Below are positions 49,953 to 63,800 of a DNA stretch of 64,000 nt, one piece after another. The translations under genes and the position numbers were made by a program. Origin of the DNA: Gorsachius magnificus (lineage: Eukaryota > Chordata > Aves > Pelecaniformes > Ardeidae); the NCBI GenBank assembly GCA_034008185.1, contig CM067081.1, forward strand, positions 23,249,821-23,313,820. The letters run 5' to 3'. Positions within the stretch are counted from its first letter, which is position 1. Each line of letters starts with the position of its first letter. The notes under the pieces were generated by a model. The model ran no database searches. It was given only the letters and a program-made list of their open reading frames with translations, and was not told the origin of the DNA.

Positions 49953-49978
<26 letters not shown>
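49953..49978. repeat. A26 homopolymer followed by A/C-rich tract
   Basis: The longest homopolymer in the window (26 A), followed by an A/C-rich stretch to about 50020. No retroposed sequence was recognised on its left and no flanking duplication was seen, so it is listed as simple sequence rather than a retroposon tail. Confidence 0.9.
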
Positions 49979-52900
49979 TCACTACCACCACCCAAAAAAA
50001 CCCCCAACCCACTACCAAAAACTCTACTGAGATTTCTTCACTTTTGCGCTGCTGTCTGCTTCCTTCACTGCTGTGCTGCATTTGGGGCAAGCCTGTTCCA
50101 TGACTGAGGAATCAGCCACCAGGATTTGTATTGATTATATACCACAGCTGCCTCATTATCAATTCCAAGACTTTCTACAGGCTATTCCCAGTGCAAAATA
50201 TCAACTGATTTACAGTCCACAAACACAATATTTGTGGTCTGAGCAACAATCGGGATGGCAGGCAGGGTCTAAATTTCACTGATGTAAAGCACTATATCCC
50301 TGAAATCCACAGTACCAGAGCATTTATAATGCCCTACTTCAAGCCTCCTTATGCATCCCTTGTATCATTTGCTGTATCTTTTATCACTGCAGATCACCAG
50401 CTCCACAGGACGACATCAGCTCAGGAAAGCTGCAAACAGGAAAAATAGTCAGAATTACAAAAAATATGAAGAGGGTAGAAGAGCCAGCCCGGCCTGTTAT
50501 TCAAGTCATGTAATTTCCTAGGAAATAATTCTCATGGGACTTCATTACAACAGCCGAGCAGTGCAGGTGGTGCCCTGTTTTCAGTTTTAAATCACAATCT
50601 ACTTGGGAACTGGGCAAAGACTGGAAATCCAACTGTGCAAATTTTTATTTTTTTAAGTGGAGCATGCATGAGAGCGATTTTAGACTGAAAAAGACGGCCT
50701 TATCCTTAGGCCGCCTCTAGCTCTGACTTATCGATTCAACCAACATTCTTTGGAGAAGCTTGACACGTTTTTACAAAAGCACAAGATGTCAGGCTTTGTT
50801 CCTACATCAGATTTCACGATGTTTATTCCTTCTGTCTGAATGGGCACTATAAAAAAACCCCAAAGAACCAAACCACAAGCAAACCGGAATTCTAGCAATA
50901 AATTAGCCTTTTTACTATGGTTGTCTTTTTGTTTACAAAAATCACAAATAATTAACACTAGTTTCAGACTGAAGTTAATGGAAATACCTATTTTGCAACG
51001 CATGCTCTCAGAGATTTAAGTAATCTATTTCTAAATTCCCTTATTACAATCCTGGAGATTTAGAGCTGACTGTTCAAAATTTTACAAAAAATCTGACTAT
51101 ACCCCCAGAAGCAAACAACTAAGGAAAATACCCGGCTTACCAACTAATCTCTCTAAAAAATTATCTTTAATATACCAGAACTCCCTATTTTGTTTACTAC
51201 TTTATGTAATTCCCTCAACCAAAAGCAAAGGTTCAATGGATGCCACCCCTGTTCCTTTGGCTGGACTCCGGTGTCCCTGTATCCCAAAATCGCTGGGATG
51301 TTCTGTGGCTAACACCGCTCCACACCAGAATGGACATCTTCTCACTGAGATGTATCTAACCACTGAATTAATGCCTAATTTATACCGTGTAGCTTAAACC
51401 AACTGCAGGTGAGAAAATATCTTCCTGCATTTCCTCTCGATTCAATGCTACTGGCTGCTGCTTCTCATCCCAGAGGGCTCAAAATTTTGCTGCCTGCTGG
51501 CAGCACAGGAATGCCTCAGCATAGCCCTTTCTTATCTCTCGGCCGTGGAGAAAGGGAGGGTATGGAAAGAAGTTATAACAGCTACAGTGAAGGTTTCATA
51601 CGATACTAAATTCAGGCAGCCCTTTCCTGGTCAGTCAGATTTGTACCTGCAAGGCAACGCGTACCATGTATCGACCAGTAACTGAACAACAGTACGGTCA
51701 TCACCCTGGATTTTGGGAAAGGTCGGCTTAATTTTAAAATGTCACAGGATTTCTGAAGTCTGTTCTCCACGGCCATGGCACCCGAGTGCCCAAGCTAGCT
51801 AGAGAGGATCTCAGGGTACCCAAATTCCCCTGCCTCATTCAAATGCCAGGACTACAAACAGGATCTCTTAGCAGCCAGGAGTGGATCAACACAAGCCTCA
51901 GGAGAGGGAAACTAGACAGTGGTTACACCCATTGCTTAAAACCCTATTGTAACCGATTAAAAATTAGTTCTTAGTTCCCAGTCCAGTATCCTTCACAGGA
52001 ATCACAGCATCAGGCTGATGGTTCATAACTGTTTTCAAAGCAGACCCTAGCTCGAGTGGAAGAATAAAAGATAGCAGAAACTGTATTATAAAAAACATGA
52101 TGAGAATAAATAGCTGGCACACAGCACTAGGGGGGAAAAATGTTATTCCACATCTTCCAATAAGCGTGACCTAGATCATTAGATACAATATCTGCTTTAA
52201 TATTAAAGCCATATGGCAAACAAGCAAAGCAGAACTAGCAATTTTTATTGACTTTACAATATCCATGTTAATTATGCCGATATCCAAGGGCTGCACTGTC
52301 TTCAAACCAAACCCCAATTCGATTCTAGTCCAAGTTTATGAGACAGTAATCCTGTTAGACTCTTCCTCTTTTGAAAACGCAAACAACTGAAAGTGTTGTC
52401 ATAAGATGGCATCTGGCAGCTCAAAGTCAGGAAAAAACCTACAAGAGATGGGCAGAGCACAGTAATTAGACGGGGACGGATTTCTGCTAATGCTGCAGCC
52501 ACACTGTCACCGCATGCCAATTATCCACTACACCTATTTTTTGTAGCAATGAGCAACCCTTTTCCATGTTTTTTTAAGTCGTTCAGCACAATGACTGGAA
52601 TCTTTGTAGTCAAACTAAAGAAAATTGTGCCTGAACGGTGACTTTGTTCCATCGAATCACAAGCAGGCAAGGCTGGGCTTGCAGTAAAACCATCTCTCCA
52701 CTGATTATTTTCTTGCCTCTGTGCTCGCCTTTTTGCTCCATCAAAGCAATGCCCACACGGTGAAGGTGTCAGCCCTATACCAGATGTTGACATGGCATCA
52801 TCACTGCGAAGGCAGTGGGTTGCAAGTGGTGCTTCTCCTTCCCCACCTCAGGGCTGCGGGTTTTTACATGCAATACCCTAAAAAATATGTGCCCACGTGC

Positions 52901-53028
52901 TCCCCTTGCTGGGTATTTCTGGAGTACGGCATTTTTCCAGGATGCGAAATGAAACCTTGCTTAAATCTGGCGAATGAGGAGCTTTTGGGAAAATTAACAG
53001 GACCGTAAGTTGTGTTCGGTATTTGTGG

Positions 53029-53182
53029 AGTGCTGTGTTTCCGTGGCAACGGGGGGCTACGGGCTTTAATTACCGCTGCGACGTTAAGGGCCGCGGCTGT
53101 TCGGCAGCGTGCGAATGGGCAGGAGGAATGCCTGCCCTACCCAGGGCCCCGCGGCTGCCTGCGGAGGTTTAGGGGGTCCGAG
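53029..53182. promoter_or_regulatory. CpG-dense block with near-consensus RFX X-box in LNX2 intron
   Basis: About 15 CpG dinucleotides in about 155 bp, far above the surrounding AT-rich intron. At 53037-53050 the sequence GTTTCCGTGGCAAC is a palindromic RFX-type X-box close to GTTNCCATGGNAAC. Such a combination is typical of an alternative promoter or active enhancer. No TATA box or clear first exon is visible. A GT donor-like word on the plus strand (accgtaagt, 53002-53010) is only suggestive. Confidence 0.4.
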
Positions 53183-56100
53183 CAACCATCACACCAGAGA
53201 AGGAAAAGATGTAAAGAAACGGGAAACCGAGGGGAAGCACAAGACCATCTGATCTTAGGAGAGAAGATGGATGACGCTTGCCTCCCCAAACCAGCACCTC
53301 AAACCCAGGGATGCTCAACACCAGGGGATGACGGGAGGAAAAAGAAGGATGCGGTGCCTGGAGATAAAACAAGCGGCCAGCAGGTTTTGGTCAAATACAC
53401 GAAGATCATCCTGCAGCCATTTTCCACAGCACAGACGGAATGGCTTCTATTTTGGGACCAGGAGATTAAAATAGCTTTACTTTAGTCAAATCGGTCTCGA
53501 ACAAGACAGGGAAGATGAGGATTGTGACCCTACAGAGGTCTCTGCAACGAAATATCCATTCTTTATAGCAAATACAGAGCTACATCCGATAAATCATCTC
53601 AGAATAGAAGGAGACAAGAGCATGAATCTTTAATGAAGATGCATCTACAGATTAAACTTTCCATATTCCTACTGAACAAGAGGAGCGCTGAAAAAGGAGG
53701 AGGTAAAATGCACAAGCCAAGCTAGATGAGAGTCGCCCAGGTTCGGATGGCCGGGCTGCTCTCCTGGCCCTTCAGGAAGCCTGAACGCCCCGGAGGAGAA
53801 AGGACTTGAACTTGCACCCCCCTCCTCCGCAGGCATGGCAGCCACTGCTGCCCACCTCGCTCAACGTCTCACTCACATGTATTTGCCCTTCTCTGCCATC
53901 CTGTTTCACAAGAGATGCGGTGGCCACCTTTGCAATTTGCAAGAAGATCCATTTTCTGGGGGTACATTCGATTTCCTGCTAAGTGGAAAGAAAAAAGCCT
54001 GTTTCTGGGGGCTAACCCCGCTTGGGGTCAGAAGCCACCCCACCACAGGAACCTCCAAATGCGGGACAAGTGCCTCGGGGCTTGAGATGCTGCCAGGTCT
54101 CCCAACAACCGAGCAGGTTTGCAACTTTTAGGCCTGAGCATATAAAAAAGTTTGCCACGAAACCTCCTTCAAGCTCCTAAATCCCTTCTGGGATTTTGCA
54201 GCAGTGAAAAAAATAAATAAAAACGAAGCAAAGTGAAATGAAAATAATCCACGCTTACCTGCCAGTAGAGCCAAAGACAAACTTCCTTCCTAGCGCAAAG
54301 AGCATAAAGCAAGCAGTATCTCATTACTGCTGTTGTAACAGGTGGGCTTTCACATCCAGTGGGAGCCAAAGAAGTACCCCAACAGCCAAAAATCCATGAC
54401 AAGGAGAAAATTAGCTAGGCCTTCTTCTCACCGACAGAGCAGAGGAAAAAGGCAAGAAAGAATAAAACATTTGCTTGTCCGCCATGGTTATTTTCTGCAG
54501 CGCAATCTGTCCACCAGCCCTCGCCATATGTGCCACCCTTTCTGTTTGGAGAGATGAAGGCAGCAGAAAGCTGTCCATCAAGATGCTAAACCTTCTGGAA
54601 AGCCCTCCCCTGCGCGCTTTTGCCCTGAAACGGGGACTTTTGTGGATGAACAGAAAACACTTAACTAGATTAAACGTAGCTGGTTGCTGGTTATGCACAG
54701 AGAGAATTTGATTTGATTAATTCAAATTTTAAGGAGCTGAAGCCACTCAAAGAAAATAAAGAAGGGAGCGGTGAGCTATATTCCCTTTTTCTGCTCTCTG
54801 TATAACCAGCCCCCATCCCTACGGGTGTGCATGGAGAAAATTCAAGGAGACAAGACTCGGATTAATCACAAAATGGCTTTGATGACAGAGAGAAGCTGGG
54901 GGTGGAGAGGTGGAAAGAAGGATAAAAGAACTTTCTGGGCAGTTAAATCGCAGAACTAACTATTTTCAGAGGGAAACACCAGCCCCATCTCTTCCTTCGG
55001 GCATATGCCACCTTGCCTAACATGTTACAGCTGGTTTCCCCCATCAACCACAATCCGAGTGATGGTGGAAAGCTATTTTGAAAGGTAAACTACACTGTTA
55101 CTAAGCAGTTCTTCAGCTAAGCCACATAATGAAAAGAATTGAGCTACCCCCTACTAAGCTAACAAAAAGTAACAATCTCTCTCAAAACAAGGATTTTTAA
55201 GATCTCTGCAAGATGGAGCCAAGCGGACATGCTTTAGAGACGGCTCAGGTAAATGATAAGCCACATGCTGCCCTTGCTCTGCAGGAAAGCAGGTTGAAAG
55301 CGGGATTGAGTGCCCATCGGCTGCGAGGAACCTGTGACAGCCCATGGTCAGAGGAAGAAACCTGAAAGTATGGGAGAAAGAGTGCAGGGGACAGTCTAGA
55401 CAGAAGGTTTGCGGCTTCAGCCGCCAGCCTCAGGCTGCCAAACAGCACCCCGGCAGCTCAGGAGCATCACTTGAAGAGATAAGGCAATCCCCTAAACCCG
55501 TCTGCCCTGCCTAGAGACTGCTTATTTTCTCCCTGATGAAAGAAAACCAATATCACCACATTAAGACTCTCCAGAAAAGAAGAAAGTAAAAGCCGCCTTA
55601 AGCCCACAGTCAAAACAGCATTTAGCTCAGGCTACCTAGATGCAGACCAAATTAGCCAGGAGATGTGACTTGCTCATGAGCAGGGGTACCGCACACAGGG
55701 TGACTGGTTCACCTACAAAACCACCACACTTGGTCTGCAGCCCAGTGGGACCAGGGAGCAGCAGAAAGCCATGCCACTGGCTCCCGCCACCCCTTGGCAA
55801 GCTGGTGACTTGTCCCGAAAGCACTGCCCTGCCTGAGCAGTCCCTACCCCTGCCTGGGAATGATGCTAGGATGCCACCCGCTAGACACCACCTGAATTAA
55901 CCCCACGATAAAGGCAAGTTCTTCTGAGTCTTAACGCCTTAGGGGGATGACTCCGCCCCTCCCTATTCACTCTGCTGAAGACATTTCGCTTAGCTGCTCT
56001 ATGTAACTGAATTTCCACCTAATTTTCAGGGAGAAATTTCCTTCTGATCCATGTAAAAAGGTTATTTTCAGAGCCAGCTGCCTGACCCAGCTTGGAGCAC

Positions 56101-56653
56101 ACAGGTAAGGCAGAACGCGACCTGTCCTCATGCTCTTGTATGTTTATACAAAATACCCCCTTATTATTTTGTAGGACGCTTGTGAGAAAATAAAAACTTT
56201 ACATTGAGATCTTCTGCTTACGCTCTCTACAGGCACATGTACCGTACCTCAGATCGATGTACTCTGTGCACAGATACTGAAAATAAATGGCTCCACGCAT
56301 CACCAGAATTTACATAACAAGAGCATGTTAGATCTAGAAGCTGTAGTCTTAAATATACAAATAGCATCTTAAATAAAAAAGATTTAAATATTTTGTATGT
56401 AAACAGGTCTTTACATATGCAGTAGATTTGTACTTGATCCAGGGCCTCCAGACAGGATTCAGACAGGGAGGTGGGCACCAAGTTGACTATGTAAAGTCAA
56501 GTCTGGTTATACAGATCTGACAGACAAAGAATATGGAAGCAAAGACAACACTGCATTTGTTTTTAGTCCAACTGTAGGAACCATATATTCGCCACTTCAG
56601 CCCTCGTAATTCCACAGCCACCAATAAAGCGTGGAGGCAATATTTGCTGAATT

Positions 56654-56697
56654 AAAAAAAAAAACAAAAACAAAACCCCAAACAACCCCCCCCCCCC
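56654..56697. repeat. A/C-rich low-complexity tract ending in C11
   Basis: A-run, mixed CAAAA units, then a run of about 11 C. Confidence 0.9.
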
Positions 56698-56780
56698 AAA
56701 CCATCTATCCCCTAACCATGTTTGCCAGCTGTTTATTTCAATTACTTTCCCCATTAGCTTGGCTGACTGCATGTTAAATG

Positions 56781-56813
56781 TATACATACATACGTGTGTG
56801 TGTATATATACAC
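56781..56813. repeat. TACA/(GT)n/(TA)n microsatellite
   Basis: 'tatacatacatacg' followed by a GT run and 'tatatatacaca'; partly self-complementary. Confidence 0.9.
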
Positions 56814-57784
56814 AAAAATAGAATTTCAGCACCTATCAGGTACGGAGGCTTTTACAGTGCAGTTATTTATCTGCATGAGGTGCAAAGTTTGGCTTCTGCA
56901 GTGTGTCCCCCGAATCCCGTTAGCGCTCTTAGGAAGAAACTACTTCAGTAGGAGCACTGTTGAAAAACAGCTTTGAGATTCGAGTGAAAATGCTAGCAAA
57001 GATGCACAGCAACACACAGTAAGCCAACAGGTCCTGGTATGTGCTCTCAGATGAGTGACAGGGGCTAAATATTAAAAAGCAATCTTCTACCTCCCCCTTG
57101 CTGAATGAATAATGTGGAGGAGTGAGCGTTGAACTGCTGTTACAGCATTTCTGTCCGCTTTCCTTGGTTGTCTCATTCCCTTTGTTTAAAAAAATAACAT
57201 TCCTAAACAAAGGCAGACAAATGAAAATCATTACCTTCTAAGCCAGTAGTACAAATTAAAATAAAATCAAAGAAGAAAATTGACAAAAAAAGGAAAAATT
57301 ATAGAAGATATATATTTTAAAACTAGAAATAAATAAATAAACCAGAATAAAATTGTCCAATAAAAGCACAAGAGGTTAAGTGCTCAGAGAAGGGTACTTG
57401 TCCTATGAGCAAACAGGGGGGTCAGGAGAAGTTTGGTGGAGTGGGAAGGCATCAGGGCTCCAACTGCTACGCTCGTCTAGCAAATAAAAGCTGAGTTGTT
57501 AAAAAAATGAAGGCCTAGAATTATGAAAGAAAAACGCATTTCAGTTCTGAGATACTTAAGCATGAATTTGTAAAACATATAGAAGACATTTACTCATGTC
57601 AGTAGGGAATTCTGGTTCGCCACATTTTGGGAAGAGAGCGGGAAAGGAGCGATGCGCTGAAGAGCCCCACCACGTAGGTTGTTCAGATTCCTAACTTCAG
57701 GCGCCACTTTTCTGTATCCATGGTCAAAATGGCTCCAGCAATAGAGGCTGACAGAAACATGCTACACTGGGAAGGAGCCAACCT

Positions 57785-57804
57785 TCTCCTCCTCCTCCTC
57801 CTCC
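57785..57804. repeat. (CCT)n microsatellite
   Basis: Run of six TCC/CCT units, purine-rich on the transcribed strand of LNX2. Confidence 0.9.
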
Positions 57805-60800
57805 CTGTCCATTCTCTTCTCAGCATGCTGAAATTTTGCATTTGAGATTCTGTGGGGGATGATACAATTTTCACTTCCTCATTTATTCTATGTATTCAAC
57901 CCTTAAGAGCTAGCTCTTAAAATACCAGTCTTGCTTTGAAGGATATTACTTCATTAGCATTGCTTTTGGAAAAAGGTCTTTAAGAGGCAGATGATTCAGC
58001 CTCAATAGTGCCCATCTTCTTTGCACTCCCTAACCACAATGCTCATTTTCCCAAACCAAGCGCTTCTCAACAAGTTAGGTTAGGTTCACAGACATAAAAA
58101 ATCCACGCTCTCATTTATTTCCATACTTTTTTTTATTACCCCGAACCCATGCTAAACGCTTTCACATGTTTTATGCCAGATACTTAGATGAAACATTTTT
58201 GAAACTTTATAAACCTTTTTTTTTTTTTTAATTGCTAGCTTGTCCGAGAGCCAGGAACCACCACAGACAGCGCTCCCACTGGCAGCCATACAAATGAACC
58301 CAAAAGATAATGCTGTCTCTGCGAGATAACGCTCACGTTCCCATGGGTTTGATCTTTTTCATAAACAGGGAGCAGTGCTGTGCACCAAGACAACGAGACC
58401 CCAGAAATGCTACACAAGGTCCAGTGCTGCTGTAGGCACCTGCCCACCCTTTGTACAGAAGCAGCAGCAATAGCAGCTGCGTTGACAAGGCCAGGTTAAC
58501 TCAATGCAATGGCACGTTGGGAAATAACATACTCCCAAGCTTCTCTGCTCCTATCAGCAACAACGGGGATTCAAGGAATTAACCAGAAGTTCACCTGCAA
58601 ACTGCCAGTTCATGAAATCCAGATCTTGTAAGAAATGACTCAAACTTAACAATGAAGTTCAGAGCGGTCCAGTGGCTCACAGGAACAGGGTCCACTGAGT
58701 CAAAGAGGCTATGCCACAAGTCATCTTCACCTGGCAGGGTTGCTAAAAATCTAAGGAATACCCAGGAAAAGAGTGCACCCTTTATCCTGAGAAGGGTCTG
58801 TTCTGCATTAAGCTTGTAATATAGAGAAGGATGAGGGAATCCACCCAAAAAATTAGTCTGCTCTATGGTTATTAAGTTTCCAGCTAGACATAGACATTTA
58901 GGTTAGAAAAACAACATTTCACATTTCCGTAAAGAACTGTTTAATACTGCAATAAAAACCAGCCAGACTTTTACTGGTTTTGAGAGCTAAAAAGCTAATA
59001 ATTCCAATTTAACGAACCAAGAGTTCGGCAAACAGGGTAATTAAAAGCACTCATTCTGTCCCATTGGCGTGCAATCTGAAAACCAGAATTGCAGTCAAGA
59101 ACATGATGAGATTTTCATTCACAGGAGACATCTTTAAAAGCAGTAGACTCAACTACAAGCAACACTGCCTCTTATTATCAGTCATGAGATGAGAACAGAG
59201 AAACAATAAATAAAATGCCAGGCAACTAGTCTGCCTTCATATGTGAAAGTAAAGAAAAGATATAGGGAAAAGGAAAGAGTCCTGAAAAGGCCATCCTAGC
59301 TGAACAATTTTAAGATGGAAAAGGAAAAACCTTTCATAGAACCAAGAAGTTAGACTAGCAAGCTACTGCAATAGCATAACATACTTTGGCTAAGAGGAGT
59401 GATTTGCATAAATTTCCCTTTATGAACTTCAGAATGGGAAATATATTTACTGCTTGTCCATACAAACCAGTTTAGCGGAACGTGAGAGTTTCAATAAGGT
59501 TAAATTCTGAACTGATACTTATTTTGTTTTTAAAGCATGTTGTCTTGCTTTAGCTTCAGCCAATCACTGCCACTAAATGGAAGTAAATATAAAGCTAAAA
59601 GCATTTACAAAGAGTCTTGTTTTTTTTTCACTGAGTAAATGAAAATAAATCACTCCACCTTTCCCACATGCAACAGAAGATGGATTTTTTCTTTCCTTTT
59701 TTTGGATGCTGGATTTGGAGAACGGCTCGTCTGCTGGGGCTCTGGCTGCCTGGAGACCCACGTTTTCCACTGCTCTCCCGACTTGTGAATGCAACCGAGG
59801 GGACGCTTTGGCTCAGAGATTCCTATTTAGCTGCAAACTGGGGGTCAAAGCATAGATGAACTAGCTATAAAACCTTGTCCCAAATAATTATTGTAAACAC
59901 TGATACACAGCATGCTTAGGGTAAGAAAATACACAAACAAAACCACTGAACCTCCCCAACAATTTCAAATCTTCAATTAAAAAACCTCCTAACCGCCAGA
60001 CCTGACGCCTCATTTGCTCTCCCATTTTTCTCTCTCCCTCCTTCCCCTCCCAAATCCTGGAAAAACAGCAAAACAGGAATTATTCTTCTGGGGCAGACAT
60101 TTCCACTTGAAAACATGAAGTACAGTTATTTCAAAATACCTAAACACTCAAGCTCTTTTATTTTTCTACCAAGATGTCTTGAAAGCAAACAGATTTAGTA
60201 AAGGAACAGATGCATGAATGATCTTCTGTTTCTCATTCTGTTTTTCAGAATTGTATCATCCCTTTTTGGTTTTACAAAAGTCTTAACCAGAAGACTTGTG
60301 TTACTTAAAGTTTGCACGCACTGCACAACACCGGGCGAAATGAGAAGCCTTTTTTGCAAGGTGCTTATAAAGGCTACCTGGAAGTTTACCAGGGTTTCTA
60401 GCATGCCTACTGGAAAACCTTATGGATAACTGTACAACTATTACTACATATGTATCCTAGGAGACCAAAGAGCTTTCGCATTTAAGAGCTTATTTCCCAG
60501 CCACCCTCCCGATACCCATCTCATGCATTTATAAATAATACAAATAGCCATGAGAAAGGAGGACATTGGTTTAATTTCAACCAGAACGTACACTGACCTC
60601 TGCTTCTGGCAGCATAAATGTTTCATTTTATTTCGCCTCTCCTTCTTTCTCACCTTCTGACTACAAAGATGTCAGAAATCTCACGTAATTCATGGAGTAT
60701 GTTTTTAAACTTGAATTTTACAACTGAGCAAAGCTAGAAATTTAATCTTTAAAAATTCATATACATGCATGCAAATCACCAGAAAGAGCCTTTATATTCA

Positions 60801-63800
60801 TGCAAGTGAAATTGAGATTCCTGACCACAACATTTTGCAAAGCATCAACCTGTTAAAACACAACATATCAGAAAACCATGTAATTTAGGAAAAACCCTGA
60901 GAAAGAGAAATGCAAAAACAAAATAAAAAATAAAAAAAAAGCACAAACCAGCTAATTCAAGACTCACTTTACACTTTGGGTTAGGATAGCCTATGCATTC
61001 GAAACAAGCCGAACCGAAAGCATCCCCTTCGTTTCTTGTTTGCAATTCTCGTCACAGGGTCTAACCTGCAATTAAGCACTCGGCGCCCAGCCTCTGAAGA
61101 AGAGCATATTTAAAATGCCGAGCGGAGCCCCAGAAACACCCAGGTACGATTCCTCAGCAGCCGGCACTGAGGATCTGTTACAAAACCTGCAACACAGAGC
61201 ACGACAGCCCCTTCCCTTCATCACCTTTTTAGTCTACGTTTCTTACCCTTCCGTCCCAGTGGAGGCGAGGAGGGAGCACAGCATACCTGCCCAACGTAAA
61301 GGAAAACAAGAATATACTGTTGTTCTCCTGGAGGAGGGGATATCACATGACAACAGGCAACTTCAAGGAAAAAGGTTGTTGGCATGCCAGTACGCACAAA
61401 TTAATTCACCAGTGGGTAATTAAAACAGGACCAGCCCCTCCTATAATCACTAAGCAGCTCTTGGGGTCTGATTTACTTTAAGCAGTAAATTCATCTAATC
61501 ACCTAAACTTGCACGAAGACGAGTGAAGCCTTAATAGCTGTGGTTACAGTAAATACTAACCGGAGCAGAAGCCGGCATACAAGATCTGCAGGCACTCTCT
61601 TAGACTGTGTCCTTTTCAAATCCTAAACCTAACATTAAAATTAACCGCAGGCTAAAATGTCGCCAGCAATTTCTCATGAATGCATAATGAAACGGTGCTA
61701 CTACACCTAGCGCATCGCAGTTTTGTCAGCACACCCGGCGAGCGCGTGTGGGTACCACACACAGAGGAATTCTTACAGTAACTCCACGTACGCAGTGGCT
61801 TTACAACACATACAGGACATTTCAAGCCTCTGTCATGCTCTCCATGTGATGTGTGCTATGAATATTAAGTAAAGCAACACAATTGTTTGCAAGAAAAACA
61901 AGAAACTGGATTAGATAACACTATTTTTCCTTCATCCCCTCCTCTATTTAAGAAAATTCTGCTTTTTAAAAAAGAAAATTAATATGAAATGTTGAAGCTG
62001 TTCTCAAAACTGGGCATACTTTCTGAAAGTCTCGATTTCTTTATAGTTTTATAATTCATTATTCCAATACCAGAGGGGTATTCAGTGCAGAAAGTCAGTT
62101 TTACATTCTGAAATGACCCTGCTTTTGTCAGTTAAAGAAAAAAAGAAGAGTATTTTTTCTTTCAAATCAACTACCTTCCTGGCTTTTTGAATACTAGATA
62201 GCCTGCATATTTGCAGACTCACAAACTACAAACCACTGTCTTCCGCGGCAGCTTTTATAAAGTCCATTATATTGGACTTCAATAACTCCACTTTCAAACG
62301 GAATACTTCAGTATTGTTTTTCCATTACACCAGCCATAATACAAATGGCATGCAGGAGCGTCTCTAGCCAGCGAAATGCAATAACCACCGTATCCCTCAA
62401 GACACTGTCCTTTCCCTTCACTTAGTTCCATAAAGTGGATGAAAAAAAAAACCCTAAGCCCACAAAACACCACCATAAATCAGGAATACGCAAGTGTGCT
62501 CCAGAGGCGAAGGGTTCAGTTTGAGGTCTCAGTGGATGCTTCTAAAGATTTCAGGGTGGTCTTTATACCACCCGCTGCTTGAAAAAACACCATTGCAGAG
62601 TAAATCACCCATCTGAAAAAGTACCAAAACTGTTTTTCTTAACTCTCCTTGGCTTGGCATGGTCTTCAACAAACGGGCTTGGATAAACAGCACAATGAAG
62701 AGGACTGATGTCCTTCTGGTTCATAGGAGAGCTGCATGGTCTAGAGGAGACATTGCCCCTGGTGAGGCCACCAGACCAGTTAAATAAATTGTCTGATCAG
62801 AAGCAAGGCCTGTTCTGCTCCTTCCCGTGAGATAAAACCTGCGATGGTATTTCAAAGACCTAGAGAGCACTACAGAAACTTTTCACCTCTGCTGGAGACA
62901 TTTCTAACGGCACTAAAATAACGATGTCAATGATATTTATGCTAGGCTAGGGGCGGGTTTTTTTGGTTTGAGTATTTGCTTATGATACACCATTTCATCT
63001 GGAGAACCAATACAAACCCAATCTGGCTACAGCGTTCCTCTGTCAACACACCAGTACTACCTGAGCTTCCTTTAGCACGCAAGTGTCATTAATTAAAATA
63101 AAAAGAAAGTTGTGGCTGGAAATGGCATTTGCTAAGATACCGAGATTTTTAACATGGGGATCTTAGCTGTACTGTGAAATGGCGTGGTGAAATGCCACAC
63201 AGCAAAGGAAGGGGGTGAAGGAAGAGCCCTCGCCCTGCCGCACAAAAGATGCTCCCCAGCCCAGCCCTGCCGCTGCTAGGTTCCCTCCGAACCCGCAAAC
63301 ACCAGCACTGTTCTCAGTACCAATGAAGGTGGAGGAGGACAGCCAGGACCTGCCTGCTCAGCTAACGGGTTGAACCAAAATTCTGGGTTTGAGCCCCAAA
63401 ACTGCCTGTAGGAGCCACATCTTCAAAAGACCTGAATGGCTGAAGGAAGCACGTTCTCCTCCTGAGTTCATCATGAACCTATTCCCTCCATCTATACGGG
63501 GTTTAGTGCACAGACTCCGCAGTTTTAGCAGTGCTTTGCAGCAGGAAAATTAAGATTTTAAAATTTTATTTCAACTAAGCATGCCACATGATTGCAATGA
63601 GTAGCTGAATAACGAAGTTTTATTGGAAAGAAAGAAAAACCCACCACAAACCCCCGTATTATACTAACCTCAAGAAAAAAAATACATCTTTCCAAAGGAA
63701 GAGGTAAACAACTTTTACCCTCATTAAAAAGTTGAGAAATGTGCACACCACCACTAAAATATAATTAATACACAGCCTTCAGAAGAGTCCAAAGGAGCAA

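Noticed and set aside
49953..50020. A26 run as a retroposon poly(A) tail
   Set aside because: No retroposed gene sequence was recognised to the left and no target duplication was found.
53012..53485. A 157-codon plus frame across the CpG-dense block
   Set aside because: High GC lowers stop frequency; no domain is visible.
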